This document shows, piece after piece, positions 38,201 to 48,608 of a stretch of 64,000 bases of DNA. Position 1 is the first letter of the stretch. Each line of letters begins with the position of its first letter. The notes below the pieces were generated by a model, which saw only the letters and a list, made by a program, of their open reading frames with translations, was not told where the DNA came from and did no database searches. The position numbers and the translations under genes were made by a program. Origin of the DNA: Endozoicomonas montiporae CL-33. Lineage in GTDB: Bacteria; Pseudomonadota; Gammaproteobacteria; Pseudomonadales; Endozoicomonadaceae. The stretch covers positions 3,423,215-3,487,214 of the forward strand of contig NZ_CP013251.1 in assembly GCF_001583435.1 (NCBI RefSeq), given 5' to 3'.

Positions 38201-41200
38201 GACGCTGGATACGGTACGGCTGCCACCGCCCACCAGGGACACAGTGAATGCACTGGCATCGGGAACACTGGCTGGATCAAGGTCCTCGCTGTAATCAATC
38301 ACCAGCTGGTCGCCCTCCACTGTCATGTCCTGGCGAACCGGGGCGGAAACATCGGGGGTCACTGTGGCAAAGAAACTGCTTAATGCCGCAAAAGGATTAA
38401 TCCCCACCTGTTCCTGTATGGGACTATTGCCCGGTGTATAATCAAGCTCAACAGCACCCCCTGTCGTGACCGCTGTGTCGAGGCTAAGGCGAATCTGGGT
38501 ATCGTTGAGGTAAGAGACATTAAGAATATTGACTGCACTGCCATCAATGGCCACATCAAAGTCGGCAAGGTCAGGAATACTATCCCTGTCCATATTTTCA
38601 CTGAAAGTCAGTACCAGGTTCTGGGTGTTGGCTACGATTTCAGCAGAGGACAGCATAGGAGCAGTACCGGAGAAGGTGACGGTTGAAGTGTCCGTTGTGA
38701 CATTACCAGCACTGTCGGTCTGGGTAACCGTTATATCCAACTCGCCATCAGACAGGGTGCTGACATCCAGCTCACTGCCTGTCAGGCTCCAGGTGCCATC
38801 CACATCAGCCGTGATGCTCGTAGAGACAGTGGCAGCCGAAGAGTCCTCTATAACGACCTGAATGGAAGCTCCGGGTTCGCCCACACCAGAGATCAGAACG
38901 GCAGCTTCTTCGGCAGCACTGATCTGGTTATCGCCCATTATGTTGTCATCTATCGCAATGGTGCGGGTCAGGATCAACTGCCCATCACTTTGAAGTTGCT
39001 CGATGATTTCCTGATTCGTATTGCCCAGGGACGACAGGTCAGTATTTTCCAAAACAATCTGCTGCACCACATCACCACCGGCAGTAGTGCTGACATCAAT
39101 TATGGTATTACTACCTTCCAGACGAAACTGGATAAACTGGTCAGCCGTAGTGTTTTCCTCACCAGTGAGCAGGGCGTGCAAATCGAGAATATCGCCACCG
39201 GCACCGACGGAAAAATCAGTAATGCGATCAACAGCCGGAGCTGCCGCAGTACCTTCATCGCCAGCCTGCCAGACCAGACGGTCCCTGCCGGCACCACCAG
39301 TGAACCGGTCATCGCCTGCTTCCCCCCTCAGAACATCTGCGCCTGCTTCACCGTAGATCAAGTCAATACCACTGCCACCGGTTACAGTATTATCCTGTGC
39401 ATCCCCACGGCTGACATCCGCGCTGTAGGTGGTGGCAGAGCTGGCCACACCGCCAGCTTCCGTTGATGTGACACTGATATTCAGCGGATCACCGTTATTC
39501 AATGTCAGTGAGGGCGTAAAGCTCCAGTTACCATCGCTGCCAACCGTTGCACTGTAGCTGTTACTGTTAATGGTGAAATTGAGAGTGGCATCCGGCTGAC
39601 CGGTACCGGTCATCACAGGCTGGAAACTGCCATCAAGCTCAACCGAGTCAATTTTGGGTGGTGTATAGAAGTCAATGGTATGGATGCTGCTCTCCAGTGT
39701 ACCATCACTCACCTTAAAGCCCAGACCGCCGTGGTGACTACCACTGATGCTGGCATCAGCAGTAAATACCAGACTGGCAATATCACTGGCACTGACGACC
39801 TGGTTAATGGTGACAGCACTACCATTCAGCGTCAGGCTTCCCGTAGCGGGCAGTGCTGTCAATGTAATAGAGGCCAGGCTATCCCCGGAATCCACATCGC
39901 CGAACCCGAATTCAGCGTGGGTAAAGGTATGTTGTCCCGCCTCACTAAGACTGAGGTTGTTGTCCGCTGCGGTGGGAGCATCATTGCTGCCATTGATGGT
40001 AATGACGATATCGTGGGTGGTGCCGTCCAGGGACTGCACCGTCAGGGTCTCGGTCAGGCTGTCACCGTCACCCAGCGCCTGGATGGCCGACTGGCTGTTG
40101 TCCGCCGAGTAGCTCCAGTGGCCGTTGTTATCAATCGTCAGCGAGCCGTAGGTGCCGGTGACGGTTTCACTGGTAAAGCTGGCCTCGCCATTGTCCACAT
40201 CGGTCACACTCAGACTGCCCGTGGTCGTCAGGGTGCTGCCAGCATCCTCGGTGATACTGCCGGTGTCCGTGCCAGTGATCACCGCCGCATCATTGCTGCC
40301 ATTGATGGTGATGACGATATCGTGGGTGGTGCCGTCCAGGGACTGCACCGTGAGGGTCTCGGTCAGGCTGTCACCGTCACCCAGCGTCTGGATGGCCGAC
40401 TGGGTATTGTCGGCCGAGTAGCTCCAGTGACCGTTGGTGTTCATGGTCAGCGAGCCATAGGTGCCGGTGAGGGTCTCGCCGGTGAAGCTGGCCTCGCCAG
40501 TGTCGGTATCGCTGATTGCCAGGGTACCGGAGGCAGTGAGTGTGGAAGCATCGTCTTCAGTCACCGCACCGGTGTCCGTGCCAGTGATCACCGCCGCATC
40601 ATTGCTGCCATTGATGGTAATGACGATATCGTGGGTGGTGCCGTCCAGGGACTGCACCGTCAAGGTCTCGGTCAGGCTGTCACCGTCGCCCAACGCCTGG
40701 ATAGCCGACTGGCTGTTGTCCGCCGAGTAGCTCCAGTGACCGTTGGTGTTCATGGTCAGCGAGCCGTAGGTGCCGGTGACGGTTTCACTGGTAAAACTGG
40801 CCTCGCCATTGTCGGTATCGCTGACCGTCAGGGTACCTGAGGCAGTGAGTGTGGAAGCATCGTCTTCAGTCACCGCACCGGTGTCCGTGCCAGTGATCAC
40901 CGCCGCATCATTGCTGCCGTTGATAGTAATGACGATATCGTGGGTGGTGCCGTCCAGGGACTGCACCGTGAGGGTCTCGGTCAGGCTGTCACCGTCACCC
41001 AGCGCCTGGATGGCTGACTGGCTGTTGTTCGCCGAGTAGCTCCAGTGGCCGTTGTTATCAATCGTCAGCGAACCGTAGGTGCCGGTGAGGGTCTCGCCGG
41101 TGAAGCTGGCCTCGCCAGTGTCGGTATCGCTGATTGCCAGGGTACCGGAGGCAGTGAGTGTGGAAGCATCGTCTTCAGTCACCGCACCGGTGTCCGTGCC

Positions 41201-44200
41201 AGTGATCACCGCCGCATCATTGCTGCCATTGATGGTAATGACGATATCGTGGGTGGTGCCGTCCAGGGACTGCACCGTCAGGGTCTCGGTCAGGCTGTCA
41301 CCGTCGCCCAACGCCTGGATAGCCGACTGGCTGTTGTCCGCCGAGTAGCTCCAGTGGCCGTTGTTATCAATCGTCAGCGAGCCGTAGGTGCCGGTGACGG
41401 TTTCACTGGTAAAGCTGGCCTCGCCATTGTCCACATCGGTCACACTCAGACTGCCCGTGGTCGTCAGGGTGCTGCCAGCATCCTCGGTGATGCTGCCGGT
41501 GTCCGTGCCAGTGATCACCGCCGCATCATTGCTGCCATTGATGGTGATGACGATATCGTGGGTGGTGCCGTCCAGGGACTGCACCGTGAGGGTCTCGGTC
41601 AGGCTGTCACCGTCACCCAGCGTCTGGATGGCCGACTGGGTATTGTCGGCCGAGTAGCTCCAGTGACCGTTGGTGTTCATGGTCAGCGAGCCATAGGTGC
41701 CGGTGAGGGTCTCGCCGGTAAAGCTGGCCTCGCCATTGTCGGTATCGCTGACCGTCAGGGTACCGGAGGCAGTGAGTGTGGAAGCATCGTCTTCAGTCAC
41801 CGCACCGGTGTCCGTGCCAGTGATCACCGCCGCATCATTGCTGCCATTGATAGTAATGACGATATCGTGGGTGGTGCCGTCCACGGACTGCACCGTCAGG
41901 GTCTCGGTCAGGCTGTCACCGTCACCCAGTGCCTGGATGGCCGACTGGCTGTTGTCCGCCGAGTAGCTCCAGTGACCGTTGGTGTTCATGGTCAGCGAGC
42001 CGTAGGTGCCGGTGACGGTTTCACTGGTAAAACTGGCCTCGCCATTGTCGGTATCGCTGACCGTCAGGGTACCTGAGGCAGTGAGTGTGGAAGCATCGTC
42101 TTCAGTCACCGCACCGGTGTCCGTGCCAGTGATCACCGCCGCATCATTGCTGCCGTTGATGGTGATGACGATATCGTGGGTGGTGCCGTCCAGGGACTGC
42201 ACCGTCAGGGTCTCGGTCAGGCTGTCACCGTCGCCCAACGCCTGGATAGCCGACTGGCTGTTGTCCGCCGAGTAGCTCCAGTGGCCGTTGTTATCAATCG
42301 TCATCGAGCCGTAGGTGCCGGTGATGGTTTCACTGGTAAAGCTGGCCTCGCCATTGTCCACATCGGTCACACTCAGACTGCCCGTGGTCGTCAGGGTGCT
42401 GCCAGCATCCTCGGTGATACTGCCGGTGTCCGTGCCAGTGATCACCGCCGCATCATTGCTGCCATTGATGGTGATGACGATATCGTGGGTGGTGCCGTCC
42501 AGGGACTGCACCGTGAGGGTCTCGGTCAGGCTGTCACCGTCACCCAGCGTCTGGATGGCCGACTGGGTATTGTCGGCCGAGTAGCTCCAGTGACCGTTGG
42601 TGTTCATGGTCAGCGAGCCATAGGTGCCGGTGAGGGTCTCGCCGGTGAAGCTGGCCTCGCCAGTGTCGGTATCGCTGATTGCCAGGGTACCGGAGGCAGT
42701 GAGTGTGGAAGCATCGTCTTCAGTCACCGCACCGGTGTCCGTGCCAGTGATCACCGCCGCATCATTGCTGCCATTGATGGTAATGACGATATCGTGGGTG
42801 GTGCCGTCCAGGGACTGCACCGTCAGGGTCTCGGTCAGGCTGTCACCGTCGCCCAACGCCTGGATAGCCGACTGGCTGTTGTCCGCCGAGTAGCTCCAGT
42901 GGCCGTTGTTATCAATCGTCAGCGAGCCGTAGGTGCCGGTGACGGTTTCACTGGTAAAGCTGGCCTCGCCATTGTCCACATCGGTCACACTCAGACTGCC
43001 CGTGGTCGTCAGGGTGCTGCCAGCATCCTCGGTGATGCTGCCGGTGTCCGTGCCAGTGATCACCGCCGCATCATTGCTGCCATTGATAGTAATGACGATA
43101 TCGTGGGTGGTGCCGTCCAGGGACTGCACCGTCAGGGTCTCGGTCAGGCTGTCACCGTCACCCAGCGCCTGGATGGCTGACTGGCTGTTGTCCGCCGAGT
43201 AGCTCCAGTGACCGTTGGTGTTCATGGTCAGCGAGCCGTAGGTGCCGGTGACGGTTTCACTGGTAAAGCTGGCCTCGCCATTGTCCTCATCGGTCACACT
43301 CAGACTGCCCGTGGTCGTCAGGGTGCTGCCAGCATCCTCGGTGATACTGCCGGTGTCCGTGCCAGTGATCACCGCCGCATCATTGCTGCCGGTAATGGTC
43401 ACGGTCACCGCCTGGTCCACGCTGCCGCCCTGGCCGTCGTCGACGGTGACCGTGTAGGTCTGGGTCAGGGTCTCGCCCGCCGCCAGGTAGTCGAGGTCGG
43501 CGTCGTCAACGCTGAACTGCCAGTCGACCCGGCCACTGCCGTCGCCCTGGGTGTCGTCCGCCACGGTCGCGCTCAGGCTGCCCAGGTAGCCATTGGCCGC
43601 CGCACTGACACTGACACTCTGCTGGTCCGCCAGGTCGACATCGGCGACGGTGAACGAGCCGGTGTCGGTCAGCTGGCTGCTGTTCTCGCCCGCGGCGCCG
43701 TCGCCCAGCTCGGCCACCGCCCCGGCCACGTCGGTGGCGCTGCTGATGGTGGGTGCGTCATTGAAACCTTCAATTGTCATTGACGCAGTCTGGCTAACCA
43801 TTCCCCCATGACCGTCATCGACTTGATAGCTGTATTCAAGGGTTTCCGACTCTCCTGCCGCCAAATGGTTATAGGCGGATGAATCCAGCGACAAGCTATT
43901 GCCATCCTCCGAGATACTGATCCCCACCGGATCACCGGCAGTGAGCTGGAGATTCACAACATTTAAGGTGTCGGTCTTATCAACATCGCTGGCACCTGCC
44001 AGTAAATCAATACTCTGTGATAGCGAACCCTGGTCAGTTCTCAATAAAATTGCATCTTGAACCACCGGGTAATCATTACTTCCTGCCAGAGTGATGGTGG
44101 CGGTCTGGGTAATGAAATCTCCCTGTGAATCCGTGACACGGTATTCGTAGGTAATGGTTTCCGTCTCTCCAACGGCAAGGTAGTTATAAGCTGCCGGATC

Positions 44201-45256
44201 AATAACCAGCTCTGAGCCTTCTTCAGCCACACTGATGCCGACTTCATTACCAGAAGCCAGGCGCAGGCTGGTAACAGACAGTTCATCGGTCAGATCCTTA
44301 TCACTGGCTTTTTGCAAAAGATCCAGACGAATGCCGGAGTCATCCTGGTTTGCATCAAGAACAAGCGGGGCCTCCACTTCAGGTGTATCATTAACACCTT
44401 CTACCGTGATATCAATGGATGCCTGACTTATGTTTCCCTGTGAATTGATTGCCTCAAAAACAAAAGTAACTATCTGGTTTTCACCAACCGCCAGATAATC
44501 AAAGTCTGATTCCGGCCTGAACTCAAAAGAGCCGTCACTGTTAATAGTTATTGAGCCTGCTTCTGGTGCAGAAACCAGTGAATAGGTCATTGTGCCGCCA
44601 GCACCACCACTGTTATCTGTCGCATACAACTGTCCCTGAAGGACCGGTGCATCTTCATTGCTGACCAGTGAGGATGCCTGAGCTACAGGCTGGTAAGAAA
44701 TGACGACAGGCTCTGTAGACCCTGCCTCATCTTCGGGATCCTGTTGTTGAAAAGTGGTGTTGGCAGACCTGTTGTCACTGGCAGCAAAGATCTCTGAAGA
44801 CTCCGCAATGGCTCCCTGATCTGTCTGGGCATCACTTTCACGCCTGATAACGGGCATGTCCGGAGGAGCACGCCGGGACTCTGTCTGGTCAGGGCTTCTT
44901 TCTTCAGAAGCTTCTTCTCCTGCTGCAGAAGCTTCTGCAACGACACTAGGGTCAGCACCTTCGGCAACAGCATCCTGAACATCTTCATCAGCCAGCTCTT
45001 CATCGGTTTCAGTATCCTGACCGGACACCAGGCTATCAGTCAGTACAAGCGGTTGCTGACCACTCAGTTCCAGAACCTGGTTATTGGCTGTTGTAATTAC
45101 AACGGGATCACCGTTTTCTGAAATTACCCGGTCATTAAGAAAAACCTTGTCCCCTGGTTCAAGAATTTTTTGGGTTCCATCCGGTTTTGTGACAATGACT
45201 TTGCCTGATGCTGCTGTGATCTCACCAATAGCAGGCGTAGAATCTCCTGAATTCAT
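32240..45256 (-). CDS. Giant LapA-like RTX adhesin with two type I secretion modules
   Basis: A 4338-residue surface adhesin. Residues 1-75 form a retention module ([11 protein letters not shown], then L-E-P-G-D-K-V). An acidic linker carries E-A-S-A-A-G-E-E at 108-115, a possible LapG cleavage site. Cadherin/VCBS-like domains (190-624) precede eleven 103-residue VCBS repeats (624-1757). At about 1950-2100 lies an RTX block and a type I secretion C-terminal target domain. Then come Ig-like and four SwmB-like domains (2100-2620) and a series of roughly 200-residue repeats containing S-G-R-L-D-W-S-K-L (2620-4130). The end (4215-4338) is a second RTX/secretion domain. No transporter, LapD or LapG gene is in the window. 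AGAGAG lies near the start. The gene is bounded by mobile DNA. Confidence 0.93.
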   Translation of the reverse strand: MNSGDSTPAIGEITAASGKVIVTKPDGTQKILEPGDKVFLNDRVISENGDPVVITTANNQVLELSGQQPLVLTDSLVSGQDTETDEELADEDVQDAVAEGADPSVVAEASAAGEEASEERSPDQTESRRAPPDMPVIRRESDAQTDQGAIAESSEIFAASDNRSANTTFQQQDPEDEAGSTEPVVISYQPVAQASSLVSNEDAPVLQGQLYATDNSGGAGGTMTYSLVSAPEAGSITINSDGSFEFRPESDFDYLAVGENQIVTFVFEAINSQGNISQASIDITVEGVNDTPEVEAPLVLDANQDDSGIRLDLLQKASDKDLTDELSVTSLRLASGNEVGISVAEEGSELVIDPAAYNYLAVGETETITYEYRVTDSQGDFITQTATITLAGSNDYPVVQDAILLRTDQGSLSQSIDLLAGASDVDKTDTLNVVNLQLTAGDPVGISISEDGNSLSLDSSAYNHLAAGESETLEYSYQVDDGHGGMVSQTASMTIEGFNDAPTISSATDVAGAVAELGDGAAGENSSQLTDTGSFTVADVDLADQQSVSVSAAANGYLGSLSATVADDTQGDGSGRVDWQFSVDDADLDYLAAGETLTQTYTVTVDDGQGGSVDQAVTVTITGSNDAAVITGTDTGSITEDAGSTLTTTGSLSVTDEDNGEASFTSETVTGTYGSLTMNTNGHWSYSADNSQSAIQALGDGDSLTETLTVQSLDGTTHDIVITINGSNDAAVITGTDTGSITEDAGSTLTTTGSLSVTDVDNGEASFTSETVTGTYGSLTIDNNGHWSYSADNSQSAIQALGDGDSLTETLTVQSLDGTTHDIVITINGSNDAAVITGTDTGAVTEDDASTLTASGTLAISDTDTGEASFTGETLTGTYGSLTMNTNGHWSYSADNTQSAIQTLGDGDSLTETLTVQSLDGTTHDIVITINGSNDAAVITGTDTGSITEDAGSTLTTTGSLSVTDVDNGEASFTSETITGTYGSMTIDNNGHWSYSADNSQSAIQALGDGDSLTETLTVQSLDGTTHDIVITINGSNDAAVITGTDTGAVTEDDASTLTASGTLTVSDTDNGEASFTSETVTGTYGSLTMNTNGHWSYSADNSQSAIQALGDGDSLTETLTVQSVDGTTHDIVITINGSNDAAVITGTDTGAVTEDDASTLTASGTLTVSDTDNGEASFTGETLTGTYGSLTMNTNGHWSYSADNTQSAIQTLGDGDSLTETLTVQSLDGTTHDIVITINGSNDAAVITGTDTGSITEDAGSTLTTTGSLSVTDVDNGEASFTSETVTGTYGSLTIDNNGHWSYSADNSQSAIQALGDGDSLTETLTVQSLDGTTHDIVITINGSNDAAVITGTDTGAVTEDDASTLTASGTLAISDTDTGEASFTGETLTGTYGSLTIDNNGHWSYSANNSQSAIQALGDGDSLTETLTVQSLDGTTHDIVITINGSNDAAVITGTDTGAVTEDDASTLTASGTLTVSDTDNGEASFTSETVTGTYGSLTMNTNGHWSYSADNSQSAIQALGDGDSLTETLTVQSLDGTTHDIVITINGSNDAAVITGTDTGAVTEDDASTLTASGTLAISDTDTGEASFTGETLTGTYGSLTMNTNGHWSYSADNTQSAIQTLGDGDSLTETLTVQSLDGTTHDIVITINGSNDAAVITGTDTGSITEDAGSTLTTTGSLSVTDVDNGEASFTSETVTGTYGSLTIDNNGHWSYSADNSQSAIQALGDGDSLTETLTVQSLDGTTHDIVITINGSNDAPTAADNNLSLSEAGQHTFTHAEFGFGDVDSGDSLASITLTALPATGSLTLNGSAVTINQVVSASDIASLVFTADASISGSHHGGLGFKVSDGTLESSIHTIDFYTPPKIDSVELDGSFQPVMTGTGQPDATLNFTINSNSYSATVGSDGNWSFTPSLTLNNGDPLNISVTSTEAGGVASSATTYSADVSRGDAQDNTVTGGSGIDLIYGEAGADVLRGEAGDDRFTGGAGRDRLVWQAGDEGTAAAPAVDRITDFSVGAGGDILDLHALLTGEENTTADQFIQFRLEGSNTIIDVSTTAGGDVVQQIVLENTDLSSLGNTNQEIIEQLQSDGQLILTRTIAIDDNIMGDNQISAAEEAAVLISGVGEPGASIQVVIEDSSAATVSTSITADVDGTWSLTGSELDVSTLSDGELDITVTQTDSAGNVTTDTSTVTFSGTAPMLSSAEIVANTQNLVLTFSENMDRDSIPDLADFDVAIDGSAVNILNVSYLNDTQIRLSLDTAVTTGGAVELDYTPGNSPIQEQVGINPFAALSSFFATVTPDVSAPVRQDMTVEGDQLVIDYSEDLDPASVPDASAFTVSLVGGGSRTVSSVSISGSRVTLTLDSAVADADIVRLSYSVADASNNGGGPVQDDQGNDSSGFSNTVAENNTDTSVPTLNSALVDGDTLTLTYSEDLNESASLTGILDVEVAGTSRSVSSATVSGNQVTVQLASAVADGESVTFSYSPSSLDSGSNNDRIEDLRGFDAAALSHGDVTVTNITDTISPSLSGAEVDGDTLTLTFSEELNHDATINPSLFSISVDGQSEPVSSLAINGRQIVLTLSGAVTDGQEVSLDYNPPSADSAPDNDRVEDLVGNDGSTVSSFSVTNLTNSEGNPEVLRLYSDDPDQWYRDGDTITVKVQFSERVEVTGQPTLQLETGTVDRLASYSGGSGTDTLLFTYTVNNPDESADLNALSTSALDLNGGTITDLLNNNADLLLPALDSSQALAQQGDIRIDTVSPTAGISSSSASSAGILVLSGSGFSSLLSPGEATDTDLTGRLDWSKLSWRVVDNSGSHTDIGFTRSDIDSALAVNDQQLTIKIGAGKLSTLRATSGFGNDNGQDLIRITSDGFFQDAAGNTMNDSNSAGVEIFILPPDGIAPTVTGITSLTADGEYAIGSVIRLQVSFDEAVEVTGMPVLLMGTGDNITAARFSSGSGTQELVFEYTVQVGDEASDLDVLSASALQLNGGTIKDLSGNAAVLAVPVAGNSDSLAGQSDLMIDGTAPDVSITGVNLAPDGVDDQKLTIIGSGFDTLLGSGESAGLSLQGDDLSRFDWSRLTLGLRQPDNSVDSVSLEQSDIRSVVINNNQVEIVIDEGVNKVLDNNGFSTTNGDMTLSLAEGFMADRAGNRSTTDALTDEAVSVTTNGAAVVSVSADTADGNYNDGDEILIRVRFSEKVTLQNYDANNDPLLLLLNDKLPSQGDPYGGNAGYVSGSGTREFVFRHTITAGENIDDLNYRDTSSLTFSNSLFGLPAASSLVNGAGNNVTLTLPATGSAESLAANSQIVVDTDAPATTISGAAYDESNNQLLLQGADFDQLLNSEESATSDISGRLDWSRLVIDIDADGDITRNITFSGDDIVSARLAGNNMLTIQLDDAKAAELEGAFGYKGAADGLDIQAGFLRDLAGNESSASTSDLTLDYADSAAPTVVRVSLEEPGSYKPGDEVVILLALSEVVNITGVNANDDQTKPSLLLDNGATAYYESGAGSDTLKFIYTVSNSNSETSGGLNYSATHSLSIPAGTMVIDNAGNGMITTLPAVDSSDALAQTGTAIVDVAAPEIQQIRSLTPDGDYNEGKLIQIEVAMNEVVDVTGAPVLNLDSGGQATYASGSGTDRLIFNYLVSGGENETDLDVSGISLSGASIQDRAGNDLDTTSLPTGNDINSLASQSDIQVDTTSPQFDIDKVRYRTDAFVIDLDYDHSFLTQGENLASQYDIDWSKMVLSGTDDFGNPTSYFFKDNDIDSFIVHPSMTSRLVLKLTDSGLENWISWEGYSYFANYINGKGDNQDMDIQIDAGWLADSAGNLSTFQVSKQALYQDSWDGSNSKVATELKDINSTSESGIYKAGDVINITVSFNQKVIVDTTSGTPTLTLNNGQTATLVESGGTKARVFNFSYTVQAGDSVNDLDVVSINNNGGRFYGGGGPNNGTVDVSSAVVSSLDSEDTLAGSKEIHIDTTAPATTISSAQYDPDTNMLVLDGVGFNGILSANAPADSTELRLVLDWSKLSYQVNGSLTESFSEDDVLSAKVVDNSTLIIELAASKAESIETNSGGDYSNDEVDIAAGFIRDLAGNVATTDALSSGSVSESDLKAPDLTSSLASNNELVLGFSEVLSGSPSTSDFSVRVDGSNRLVTNVSVNGQEVTVTFDGSQIDNSGQLLFSYTGSSLSDSDGNAVSAISDRMAGFSHASGNALDTLIGDIGDDIFTIDHDDVTATGGLGADTFDFNASGTAQNPSELIITDFNTDEGDMLKLDDILVDPNDDLDEHFHFVSSGDDTVMEISDTANGDVTKKVTFKDVDLFALGSTDADILNHLMNNNNLDHGSSS
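32265..32615 (-). other. C-terminal RTX/type I secretion target domain
   Basis: The last 120 or so residues of the adhesin: [20 protein letters not shown], then [19 protein letters not shown] and [12 protein letters not shown]. This is the usual layout of the C-terminal signal recognised by a LapB/LapE-type ABC exporter. Confidence 0.85.
38965..39395 (-). other. Internal RTX/type I secretion target domain
   Basis: About residues 1950-2097 of the adhesin read [17 protein letters not shown] and [10 protein letters not shown]. They continue with [16 protein letters not shown] and [12 protein letters not shown]. This is a full secretion domain of the kind normally found only at the very C-terminus, yet more than 2200 residues follow in frame. 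Confidence 0.85.
39985..43383 (-). repeat. Eleven tandem 309-bp VCBS repeats
   Basis: Eleven units of exactly 309 bases (103 codons) are joined without gaps. Each contains N-G-H-W-S-Y-S-A-(D/N)-[11 protein letters not shown] and [13 protein letters not shown]. Two alternative first-half sequences occur (S type: S-I-T-E-D-A-G-S; A type: A-V-T-E-D-D-A-S). From N to C the order is S S A S A A S A A A S. Near-identity at DNA level implies recent unequal exchange or gene conversion. Confidence 0.95.
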
Positions 45257-45365
45257 ATTTTTGTACTCTCTCTGAATCCTGTGGGGCAGCGGAAAGTCGA
45301 TTTAAGTACTGTGCAATAAAATTAAACACAGAATAAGGCGAATTCCCTTCGCTCCTATATTATTC

Positions 45366-45461
45366 ACTGATGTTACGCACCTTAAACGAAGGAATCAGGG
45401 CTACAGAGCAATGACCTCGTTCGGAAATCTTGATGATTCGTAGAGGGTGCGTAACTCCAGT
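45366..45461. repeat. 96-bp MITE, copy A
   Basis: Inverted ends ACTGATGTTACGCACC and, inverted, ACTGGAGTTACGCACC bound a 96-base element flanked by the five-base direct repeat TATTC. Copies also lie at 57771-57866 and 59810-59919. This copy is 110 bases upstream of the adhesin start codon and may affect its promoter. The rest of 45257-45600 has no gene. Confidence 0.88.
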
Positions 45462-45600
45462 TATTCATGAATAATCGGTTTATAAGTCTCAGGATAGTCA
45501 CAATACTGCGACTGTGGACAGTTTTCAGATGGGAGCGACCATGAGAGAAAACTGCGATAACAGAGAAGCCTGAACCTCTATGTTCGCTGCTAACTCTCTT

Positions 45601-46630
45601 GGCTCTTATCGGATTCCAGACTGCTACGTAACCAGCAAGCTGATTAATGGTTGAAGTAACCCTTTACCCCGGATTCCGGCGTTATGAACGAACTCAAAGA
45701 AGCCGAGGTACAAAGGTAAGCTTTCCTGAGAAATCCCCCTGTGAGGTCTGAGCCATGAACGGAGCAATGACCAGAAGCCTTCCATGGTGTTTACGTGTAC
45801 TTCATAAATACCATCCTTGTCATCATCCCGGGCGTACTCGCTTTTACCATGACAGACAGATTTATGTTTGTAACCCCACTCTTCAAGGGAGTTGTAAATG
45901 CTGTATTCATCAGTGTAAGTTTGGGTTCCCTTGGCTACATGCTTCGTAATGAAAGGCTTTATGGTGGCTTTTCGAACATTATCCAGCATGTTGATAATGA
46001 CCTGACCTCCTCGCTGAATCATTCCCAGAACGGGAGGCTTGTCTTTTTCGAGAGTTCCTCTGCCCGGAGCTCCTTTTAATCTTCTTTTTCGGGGAGGGCG
46101 CGATAGATTTTTTTAAAGCTTCAGGATGTCCTTTGTGACCTGCGACGATGTACACTTCGTCGAACTCTACCTCTCCCTCAAGAGTAATGTCAGGCTTGCG
46201 TTTAACGACAGAGGTTCGCAACAAGGTTGTCATTACATGTACATCACTCAGTGAAAGGTCAAGTTCTTTAGAAATCTGGCTGTTGGAAACATTGAGTCCC
46301 ATCAGGTACAGACAGGAAACCCACACCTTAAGAGGCTGATGATGCCCAGCAAAGACAGTATTAGTCAGGTCATCAAAGTAGCGGTCACAATGTTTGCATT
46401 GATAGTGTTGGCATTCAGTTTGTACCGTGTCATGCCCGTTCTTTTTTACATGGCCTGAATCACAATGGGGGCAATGAACCACCCCGTCAGGCCAGCGGTT
46501 TTCACGGATCATTTCAAAGCAAGTTACATTGCTGATGAGTTCTGAAATTTTACAAATATTCACTGCGTGATCAGCCATTCGCAAGATTTTGATGAAGTGT
46601 AGCTCAGCAGTCTGGAATCCGATAAGAGCC
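45601..46630 (-). mobile_element. IS1595-family element, copy 2
   Basis: The same length (1030 bases) and terminal repeats as copy 1 at 29654, in opposite orientation. The encoded proteins differ at only a few residues (for example E for G before V-E-F-D-E, and K for R before H-K-S-V-C-H). With copy 1 it brackets the adhesin gene. Confidence 0.9.
45624..46578 (-). CDS. IS1595-family transposase in two frames (copy 2)
   Basis: The coding layout matches copy 1: a zinc-ribbon N-terminal frame from ATG at 46578 to 45979, and a second frame from about 46094 to 45624 holding the rest of the ISXO2-type domain. The same +1 shift around the C-rich stretch is required. Because both copies are nearly identical and share the shift, the element either uses programmed frameshifting or was moved while already defective, by a transposase supplied in trans. 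Confidence 0.82.
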
Positions 46631-46648
46631 TTAAGTTATTGGTCTTTT

Positions 46649-46685
46649 GGTGCAGGAGTATACCTCGTCTCCTGCACCCTTTTTT
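46649..46685 (+). terminator. Orphan strong intrinsic terminator
   Basis: GGTGCAGGAG (46649-46658) pairs perfectly with CTCCTGCACC (46669-46678), followed by C and six T. It is a textbook terminator for the plus strand, but no plus-strand gene lies directly upstream: IS1595 copy 2 occupies that place on the minus strand. It may belong to a gene or small RNA cut off by the IS. Confidence 0.85.
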
Positions 46686-46793
46686 ACGTCAATTATTCCC
46701 CACCTTATTCCTTCTGATTTAGCTGCATCTATTTTAAAAGCATCACAGAGCCTTTAGACTTTGCCCTTTCTTTAAATTGAACTGGAGTGCCCT

Positions 46794-47201
46794 GTGCGAG
46801 TTCTACACACTATGCTGCGTGTTGGCGATCTGGATCGTGCCATTGCTTTTTACACCGACGTCCTCGGCATGAAGCTGCTGCGAAAGCACGATAATGAAGA
46901 ATATAAGTACACGCTGGCGTTTGTTGGCTATGCCGATGAATCCGAGCAAGCCGTCATTGAACTGACCTACAACTGGGGTACCGACAGTTACGATCAGGGC
47001 ACTGCTTTTGGTCATATTGCCATTGGTGTTGACGACATTTACGCCACCTGCGACACCATCCGTGCCAACAACGGCAACATTACCCGCGAGCCGGGCCCGG
47101 TACTTGGTGGCAGCACGGAAATTGCTTTTGTTACCGATCCGGACGGTTATAAAATCGAGCTGATCCAGATGAAAGGTGCCACCAAAGGTCTTAAAGGCTA
47201 G
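46794..47201 (+). CDS. gloA: Lactoylglutathione lyase (glyoxalase I)
   Basis: A 135-residue metalloenzyme that converts the methylglyoxal-glutathione adduct to S-lactoylglutathione. The metal ligands are visible: histidine in R-V-L-H-T-M-L-R-V, glutamate in [10 protein letters not shown], histidine in [10 protein letters not shown] and glutamate in Y-K-I-E-L-I-Q. Length and motif order match the short bacterial nickel type. It starts with GTG at 46794, preceded by GGAG at six bases. It appears monocistronic and is followed by a long palindromic repeat. Confidence 0.97.
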   Translation: MRVLHTMLRVGDLDRAIAFYTDVLGMKLLRKHDNEEYKYTLAFVGYADESEQAVIELTYNWGTDSYDQGTAFGHIAIGVDDIYATCDTIRANNGNITREPGPVLGGSTEIAFVTDPDGYKIELIQMKGATKGLKG

Positions 47202-47210
47202 TGGCTTTCT

Positions 47211-47297
47211 GTAGGTTGGGACGAACGAAGTAATTCCCAACATGGGAGTTTAATGCTGGTCACTGTGTTGGGAATCACTTCGTTCGTCCCAACCTAC
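47211..47297. repeat. Long palindromic repeat (REP-like), copy 2
   Basis: GTAGGTTGGGACGAACGAAG at one end and its reverse complement at the other give arms of about 32 bases separated by a 20-base spacer. It sits ten bases after gloA and would form a very stable stem in RNA. It is the paired version of the single palindrome at 26474. Confidence 0.9.
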
Positions 47298-47386
47298 GTT
47301 ACAAGTCACACCCTGAAAACAGTTTTTATCTCTTTTTTACCGGAAATGGCTAACTCAAAGCCCATTGCCAGGGATGCGCAAGTTAT

Positions 47387-48505
47387 ATGACCCTAAAGCG
47401 TTTACTGCTTCTTCCTTTTATTATTGTTATTCCATTTTTTTCCGGCTGTTCCAGTGACGCCAGTAAGGTCGTTGTACGAGAGCTATCGAATACTAACCCA
47501 ACTTGGGTCGATACCATCCGGAATATCGAAAAAGACGAAATAGCCTTTGAAGCACTGGTACGAATACTGGCACGACAGGCGCGCAGCCACTGGGGCGATG
47601 AAAGACAGGCGACCAATAATGAGTACGTGAAGTACACCAACAACTATCGCACCCGGGTCTTTATTAACTTTGAAACCGGCAAAATACATGTCGAGACCCT
47701 GGATCAGCAAGATCTGCGTCATGCCATTATTGTCACCCTGCTGACACCTTATGACCCCGATAAAGTAGACCTGTTCAGTGACAGAGCCATTGAACTGGGT
47801 GAAGAACCCATGTTGTACGGGCAGGTTTTAGACCATGAGAACCAGCCTATTCGCTGGGAGTGGCGCGCAGGCAACTTTGCCGATTACCTGACAACTCACC
47901 GCCAGACCACCCGCAGCAGTCGCCGGGGTACCATCTATGCGGTGGATATTGATCTGGTTAACAACCACTTAGAACAACGACAGTATCAGTACGCCAACAT
48001 CGTACGACAGCATTCCAGTAAATATAATGTGGATGAGAGCCTGATCTATGCCGTCATGCGCACCGAAAGCTCTTTTAATCCTTACGCAGTCAGCCCGTCC
48101 AATGCCTACGGATTAATGCAGATTATTCCTGCCACAGCGGGACGGGATGTATTCCAGCGTTTGAAAAACCGCAACGATCAGCCAACCAGGGAATATCTGT
48201 TCCAGCCCTGGAACAATGTCGATACCGGCGTCGCCTATCTGCATCTGTTGCAAACCCACTACTTGAAAAATGTTCAGGACCCGCTGTCCAAGCATTATGC
48301 GGTCATATCGGCCTACAACGGCGGCACAGGCAATGTACTGAGAACCTTCCACTCGGATCGTGGCAGAGCCATGGAAATCCTCAACAGTATGCAGCCCGAA
48401 CAGGTGTACTGGGCACTGACCCAGCGACACCCACGAGAAGAATCAAGAAATTATCTAAGAAAGGTAACCACAGCCCAAAAAGATTTCTATAAGGGCGATG
48501 TGTAG
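47387..48505 (+). CDS. mltC: Membrane-bound lytic murein transglycosylase C
   Basis: A 372-residue outer-membrane lipoprotein that cleaves peptidoglycan glycan chains. The signal has lipobox F-S-G-C (about residues 18-21). An MltC N-terminal domain follows (residues 25-190, with V-F-I-N-F-E-T-G-K-I-H-V-E-T), then the SLT catalytic domain with glutamate in V-M-R-T-E-S-S-F-N-P. N-A-Y-G-L-M-Q-I-I-P-A-T and S-A-Y-N-G-G-T-G-N complete the signature. Length matches the family. The stop codon lies within the first bases of a palindromic repeat (48502), so the last residues may have been set by that insertion. Confidence 0.95.
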   Translation: MTLKRLLLLPFIIVIPFFSGCSSDASKVVVRELSNTNPTWVDTIRNIEKDEIAFEALVRILARQARSHWGDERQATNNEYVKYTNNYRTRVFINFETGKIHVETLDQQDLRHAIIVTLLTPYDPDKVDLFSDRAIELGEEPMLYGQVLDHENQPIRWEWRAGNFADYLTTHRQTTRSSRRGTIYAVDIDLVNNHLEQRQYQYANIVRQHSSKYNVDESLIYAVMRTESSFNPYAVSPSNAYGLMQIIPATAGRDVFQRLKNRNDQPTREYLFQPWNNVDTGVAYLHLLQTHYLKNVQDPLSKHYAVISAYNGGTGNVLRTFHSDRGRAMEILNSMQPEQVYWALTQRHPREESRNYLRKVTTAQKDFYKGDV

Positions 48506-48554
48506 GTTGGGACGAGCGAAGCGTTTATGCCCTTCAGGGTAACCTCCCAACACG
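48502..48554. repeat. Palindromic repeat (REP-like), copy 3, degenerate
   Basis: GTAGGTTGGGACGAGCGAAG and the later CTCCCAACAC resemble the ends of copies 1 and 2, but with a changed centre. It supplies the TAG stop codon of mltC and lies between the convergent mltC and argG genes. Confidence 0.7.
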
Positions 48555-48608
48555 GTGACTCCGACAAAGCCACCGTATTAAAGTCAGCTTCACTGCGACC
48601 TGAACAAT

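Noticed and set aside
34073..38861. Several plus-strand frames opposite the C-terminal half of the adhesin
   Set aside because: Antisense shadows of a long repetitive coding region; none has recognisable motifs.
39985..43383. Regularly spaced repeats resembling a CRISPR-like array
   Set aside because: Units are 309 bp, coding and without unique spacers, and there are no cas genes.
39680..43783. Long plus-strand open frames and a ladder of 89-codon frames every 309 bases
   Set aside because: They are antisense shadows of the tandem VCBS repeats of the minus-strand adhesin; composition and spacing follow the repeat unit.
29646..46638. Target-site duplications proving a composite IS1595 transposon
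   Set aside because: Eight-base flanks of the two copies were compared in direct and inverted pairings and none match, so transposition as one unit is not shown.
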